Part shown: in pieces, positions 56,701-62,700 of the stretch
Layout of the letters: every line of letters begins with the position of its first letter
How positions within the stretch are numbered: the stretch's first letter is position 1
Origin: Arion vulgaris
Lineage: Eukaryota; Mollusca; Gastropoda; Stylommatophora; Arionidae
Length of the DNA stretch: 64,000 nucleotides
NCBI GenBank assembly: GCA_020796225.1
Contig: CM036755.1
Span: 84,701,803-84,765,802, forward strand
Direction of reading: 5' to 3'
Notes under the pieces: generated by a model
The model's input: the letters and a program-made list of their open reading frames with translations, nothing else
Databases searched by the model: none
Told to the model about the DNA's origin: nothing
Program-made: the position numbers and the translations under genes

Positions 56701-59700
56701 CTAAATGCTTCAACAATTACAAATACAATTTACTGTATACTATCAACAATTCGAAATACTTGTTTCATTCAGAAACTGAGAAACAAGTTTGTGTTCAAAG
56801 TGGTTCCTATGATCAACCCAGACGGCGTCATAGTAGGGAACTATAGGTGTTCCTTGGCAGCTCGAGATTTGAACCGAAATTACAGACACCCACGCCAGGA
56901 GAGTTTTCCGACCATCTGGTTCATCAAGAACATGGTCAATGATCTTGCAAAGAAATATGAAGTAATTGACTTTTTATATTTATGTAGTGTAGTTGTGTGT
57001 GTTGATTATGTAATGTAGTTATGTGTGCTGTTACTGTAGTGTAGTTATGTTTGTTGTCTGTGTAGTGTAGTTATGTTTGTTGTCTGTGTAGTGTAGTTAT
57101 GTTTGTTGTCTGTGTAGTGTAGTTATGTTTGTTGTCTGTGTAGTGTAATTATGTTTGTTGTCTGTGTAGTGTAGTTATGTTTGTTGTCTGTGTAGTGTAG
57201 TTATGTTTGTTGTCTGTGTAGTGTTGTTATGTGTGCTGTCTGTGTAGTGTAGTTATGTGTGTTGTCTGTGTAGGGTAGTTATGTTTGTTGTCTGTGTAGT
57301 GTAGTTATGTGTGTTGTCTGTGTAGTGTAGTTGTGTGCTGTTAATGTAGTGGGGTTCTGTTTATTGTTTATGTAGTGTAGTTCGTTTTGTTGTTTTTGTG
57401 ACGTAGTTCTGTTTGTGTGTATTGTTTAAGTATTGTAATTCTGCTTGCTATTTATAAAGTGTAGCTAAGTGTGTTATGTTTGTAATGTAGTTCGGTATGC
57501 TGTTTATTAAGTGTAGATTTTTAGTTAAATTTAGTTTAGTTACAATTTATTTTGATCAGTTATGATTGTGATAACTTTGTAGTCATTTTGAAATGTCGAA
57601 GTCAGTTTTTTCTTTTAACGTTATACATTTTTGTTTATTTTCTATATCTGGACAAACTGTACAACATTTATCATGTTGTTGACATTGTTGTGTCCATAGA
57701 TTGCTCTATATTGTGACTTACATGGACACAGCAGGAAGCCAAACGTCTTCATGTACGGGAACAACTCTTCTGCAGATAGAGATAACTCTGCTCACAACAT
57801 GGCAAAATCTTTTATTTCTGAACGACTCTTTCCTTGGATCATGTCGGTTAAGGTATTGCTAATATTTTTATCTGTTATTATATTAATATTTATCATGAAA
57901 AAGATAATAGAAAATGTGAACGGTTTTAAGTATCTCTGTTCCCTTCGTGGTGCCCGTGTGTTGCTGGGGCCCACAAGGGGAACAAATAATAGTAACTCTA
58001 TGACTTACAAGGTGAATGAGGTAGGGGCCTAGGGAAGCTACCCTAGTAAATAAAAATCGTCGCAGAAATCAGATGTTCTCTGCTTCTTGTTTATAACATA
58101 GTTCATAAGTACGGTTCCAACTTTACTGCAACGGGTCACTCCATAATTGCTCCGTTTCTGTGCCAACGAAAATCACACGAAATGCTAAGAACTGTAAACT
58201 GTCTCGTGTGTGAACTAATTCCAGAATGAAACAGCCGTGTACAGACACAAAAAGCAACCTGCACCGCATAAATGCATATGGTCGTCGCTAAAGTTGCAAA
58301 ATAAAACTGTTTATCACTTAAATTGCAATTCATGTAGAAGGGAACATCAAGCACGACAAAATCCAACTTTCTGCACCAGCAATATAACTGCATACGACAT
58401 ATTTTTTAGATTGAGGGCTACTGTAGGCGCATTAATGGCACATCGTACAATCACTCTTACGCTTAGGTCACATATAAATCCCAAAAAGTGTTTAACAAGT
58501 TGTTGAAATGGATCTCATGAAGAAGAAGTAGAAGGTACCCTACTAACAAGAGATAGAAATGGATCGTATGAAGAAGAAGAAGTAGAAGGTACCCTACTAA
58601 CAAGAGATAGAAATGGATCGTATGAAGAAGAAGAAGTAGAAGGTACCCTATTAACAAGAGATAGAAATGGATCGTATGAAGAAGAAGAAGTAGAAGGTAC
58701 CCTACTAACAAGAGATATAAATGGATCGTATGAAGAAGAAGAAGTAGAAGGTACCCTACTAACAAGAGATAGAAATGGATCGTATGAAGAAGAAGAAGTA
58801 GAAGGTACCCTACTAACAAGAGCTATAAATGGGTCGTATGAAGAAGAAGAAGTAGAAGGTACCCTATTAACAAGAGATAGAAATGGATCGTATGAAGAAG
58901 AAGAAGTAGAAGGTACCCTACTAACAAGAGATAGAAATGGATCGTATGAAGAAGAAGAAGTAGAAGGTACCCTATTAACAAGAGATAGAAATGGATCGTA
59001 TGAAGAAGAAGAAGTAGAAGGTACCCTACTAACAAGAGATATAAATGGATCGTATGAAGAAGAAGTAGAAGGTACCCTATTAACAAGAGATAGAAATGGG
59101 TCGTATGAAGAAGAAGAAGTAGAAGGTACCCTATTAACAAGAGATAGAAATGGGTCGTATGAAGAAGAAGTTAAAGAAGGTACCCTATTAACAAGAGATA
59201 GAAATAGAATGAAGGAAATTAAAAGAGGAACAAATATAGCATTACAAAAGTTTAAACAACTAAAAACAGTTTATTTGTAAGCAGTTTATTTGTAAGCAGT
59301 TTATTTGTAAGCAGTTTATTTGTAAGCAGTTTATTTGTAAGCAGTTTATTTGTAAGCAGTTTATTTGTAAGCAGTTTATTTGTAAGCAGTTTATTTGTAA
59401 GCAGTTTATTTGTAAGCAGTTCATTTTTGTTGTTGCTATTTTAGATCATTGGAATAGCAACAGAAAAATAATACATGTTCTAATATGTTATACAGTGCTA
59501 CATAGAACAAATACTGACATACGAATGCGAGTCATGGACAATAAATAAACAGATAAAAAAATCTCTGAGGGCCACAGAGATGTGGTTTTACAGATGAATG
59601 ATGAAAATCCCATAGACTGCTAAAATGACTAATGTGAAGGTGTTGAATGAGGTCAAGACACAGATAAAGCTTATCATCAATATAAGAATGTGACAGTCAT

Positions 59701-62700
59701 AATTTCTCGGACATGTAATGAGAAAGAGATGTATTGAACACATTGTAACAACTGGTAACATCAAGGGGAGACGAGACAGAGGAAGACAGAGAGAGAAAAT
59801 CTTGGATAGCCTGACTTCATGGCATGGTAGAGTGTCAACATCTGAGATGATAGCAAACACTAGGAACAGAGATTTGTGGAGATCCATGATCGCCTACACC
59901 AACCGGTACGGCACCTGATGATGATCATACATTTGTAAAAATCTGAAATATATTTCAATATTTAACTGAGATCAATAAATCAATAAATAAATCAATCAAT
60001 CAATCTAAAACCAGAGTCCAGATAAGTTTCATTTCCAGTCTTGCAAGTTTCAAATCCGACGATGTAAAGAATCCACTGGTCGAGTTGTCATGTGGAGACA
60101 GATGCAAGTCATCAACAGTTTTACTATGGAAGCCAGCTTTAGTGGAACTATGTTGGACAGGTCAGTATATATGTCTTACAGCTGTTGGCATCCACTATTG
60201 TGACTGCGTTTACAATTTTATTCCTTTGTCGAAACAAGATTGACATTTTCTAAATGAAATGTTTACACATTCCTATTGTTTTAAACGTTCTTCTTCTTCG
60301 CAAGCTCCATATCGACCACTTGTTAACCACTCTGTGTGATTTCTATGTGATCCCAGCCTAAGAGCGATTTTACGTTTCGCGCGTTCAGCTTATTTAGGTC
60401 CCTACCTTAGTCGCTTCTTACGACATGCTTTGTAGGTCAGTGTTACTATTCTTTGCTCCCATTGAGGGCCCTGGCAACACATGGGCATTTTTCTAAATGG
60501 AATTTTATCCCTTCCTAATGTGTTACAAATGAAATGCTACAGATTCCTATTGTTTCCCAAATAAAATGTTACAATTCCTATTGTTTCTCAAGTAAAATGT
60601 TACACTTTCCTATTGTTTTCCAAATTTTGGTTTCAGATTCTGTCTCTTTCGTTTTTGTATTTCTATAATATACACAATTTTGTAGTTGCTAAGTTTCAAT
60701 AAATATATTAAGTTTAAATCTGACTTTTAGTCTTGTTTTCTTATTTCCGCAGTTTATGTATTATTTGATTTTTTAAATGTTCTCTTTGTTGGACGGATAA
60801 GTGGGACTAATAAGTGGGACGGAGATTAGTGGAACGGATAAGTGGGACGGATAAGTGGGATGGATAAGTGTGGCGGAATAGTGGGGCGGATATGTAGGAC
60901 GGATTAGTGGGTCGAATAAGTGCGACGATTTAGTGAGACTGATAAGTAGGTCGCAATGCTTAGAGAGTTCGCTTTTCGAATCTGACGCAAAATGGTAGTA
61001 TGCTAATATGATATACTCGGGAATCGAAAAATGAGGAAAGGAATTAGCCCTCCTTCCTTCTACAGTCTACATTAGCCTTCCTTCCATTTACATCGTTGTC
61101 TCAAAAGCGCTGCAGTCCTCGCACACTTCATGAGGACTGCTGCGCTCTCGAAACAACGACATCGATCATGACTATGGAGGCAGAGCCAACTATAAACTAC
61201 TGGGCCTTCGGGCTCAGGTAAGAATTTTGGGAAATCAGACCCCAACTACACCACGTGACCTCGCATTCTAGTATTGGTGTATATAGACGATATCATTTTA
61301 AAATCAACACAAAATGCTAACTCGAAGTCATATTATGCAACAAGTTAAGTTTAACAATAAGGAATATCAATATTATAAATATTTTTCACCAATAAATAAC
61401 CATAGACTCACAGAATTGAGTAAAACTGCAAAAGGAGTGCAGTGTTCTATCAAACATCTGTATTTTCCGGATCCCTTTTCTTATCTAGGTCAGGTAATAC
61501 CCGGCCAGTTGTCTGGCCTGTGCTAGAGCCTGGCTGTGATGGAGGTCACCGCTGCCTCCAGGGCTTTGTCATGGGTGGCTGAGCAGCAGGTAACCCATAC
61601 GATTATCATATCAGACTCGATGAATATGCTTAAAATTATTGAATCTGGAAGTATGCGTGTGGAATGGGTGGACATCATTTGGAGATCACATCTCGAGAAA
61701 ATGACTTGGCTGCACACGCCTGGACATGCTGGAGTGCAGGGTAACGAGCGTGCTGACTTTCTTGCAAACAATGCCCGACTCAAGAGGGCAGAAGTATGAA
61801 CAGAGCCGATAGCATCAATGCGCAACTCTCGCAATTATGTGACATGACAGACTCAGACACTGGAACGAGTTCGAGAATTAGGTATTAAGTTTGGACATGC
61901 CAGACAGTGTCGTCTTCGTGGTAGAGAGAAGATATAGTAATCAATTTCTCGGGTACGGTGAGCAAATGGACTTTGGGATGACTGCTTCAGCGGAGGACAG
62001 AACACGAATGGGAATGCCCAATGGGTTGTACATATATACCTATATATATATATATATATATACATATAAAATGTGTTAACATAACATACTTGGATTTTGA
62101 AATTTGAAATGGCAGACACTTCATACACTGTGGTCTGCATAGACTACGTGTCATGTTGATTTACCTCATGCCTTATATTTTTGCAGAACTATGAAATAAA
62201 TCACAATCATCATCATCAGGAGATGTGCCTGCTGGCGTAGGCGATCAAGGATCTCCGCAAATCTATGTTTCTGGTGTCTGATATCATATCAGACGTTGAG
62301 GCTCTTCCGTGCCATGAATTCAGGCTATCTAAAATTGTATCTCTCTGTCTTCCTCCGTCTCGTCTCCCTTCGATTTTACCGGTTGTGACAATGTGTTCTA
62401 GGCCTCCCCTTTTCAGCACATGTTCGAAAAATGATGATTGCCTCTTGCTTATATTGATCAGTTTTTTCTGTGTCTTGACATGATGATTGGATCTTGTTTA
62501 TATTGATAAGTTTTTTCTATGTCTTGACATGATGATTGGATCTTGTTTATATTGATCAGTTTTTCTGTGTCTTGACATGATGATTGCCTCTTTCTTATAT
62601 TGATCAGTTTTTTCTGTGTCTTGACATGATGATTGCCTCTTGCTTATATTGATACGTTTTTCTATGTCTTGACATGATGATTGCCTCTTTCTTATATTGA

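Noticed and set aside
60039..60160. Exon 10 of the carboxypeptidase starting at 60039
   Set aside because: The better-looking acceptor loses the conserved PDKFxF block; the upstream AG at 60014 restores it in frame, so 60015 is preferred. The alternative is kept as a finding.
61523..61834. 103-codon minus-strand ORF
   Set aside because: Shadow of the plus-strand RNase H domain.
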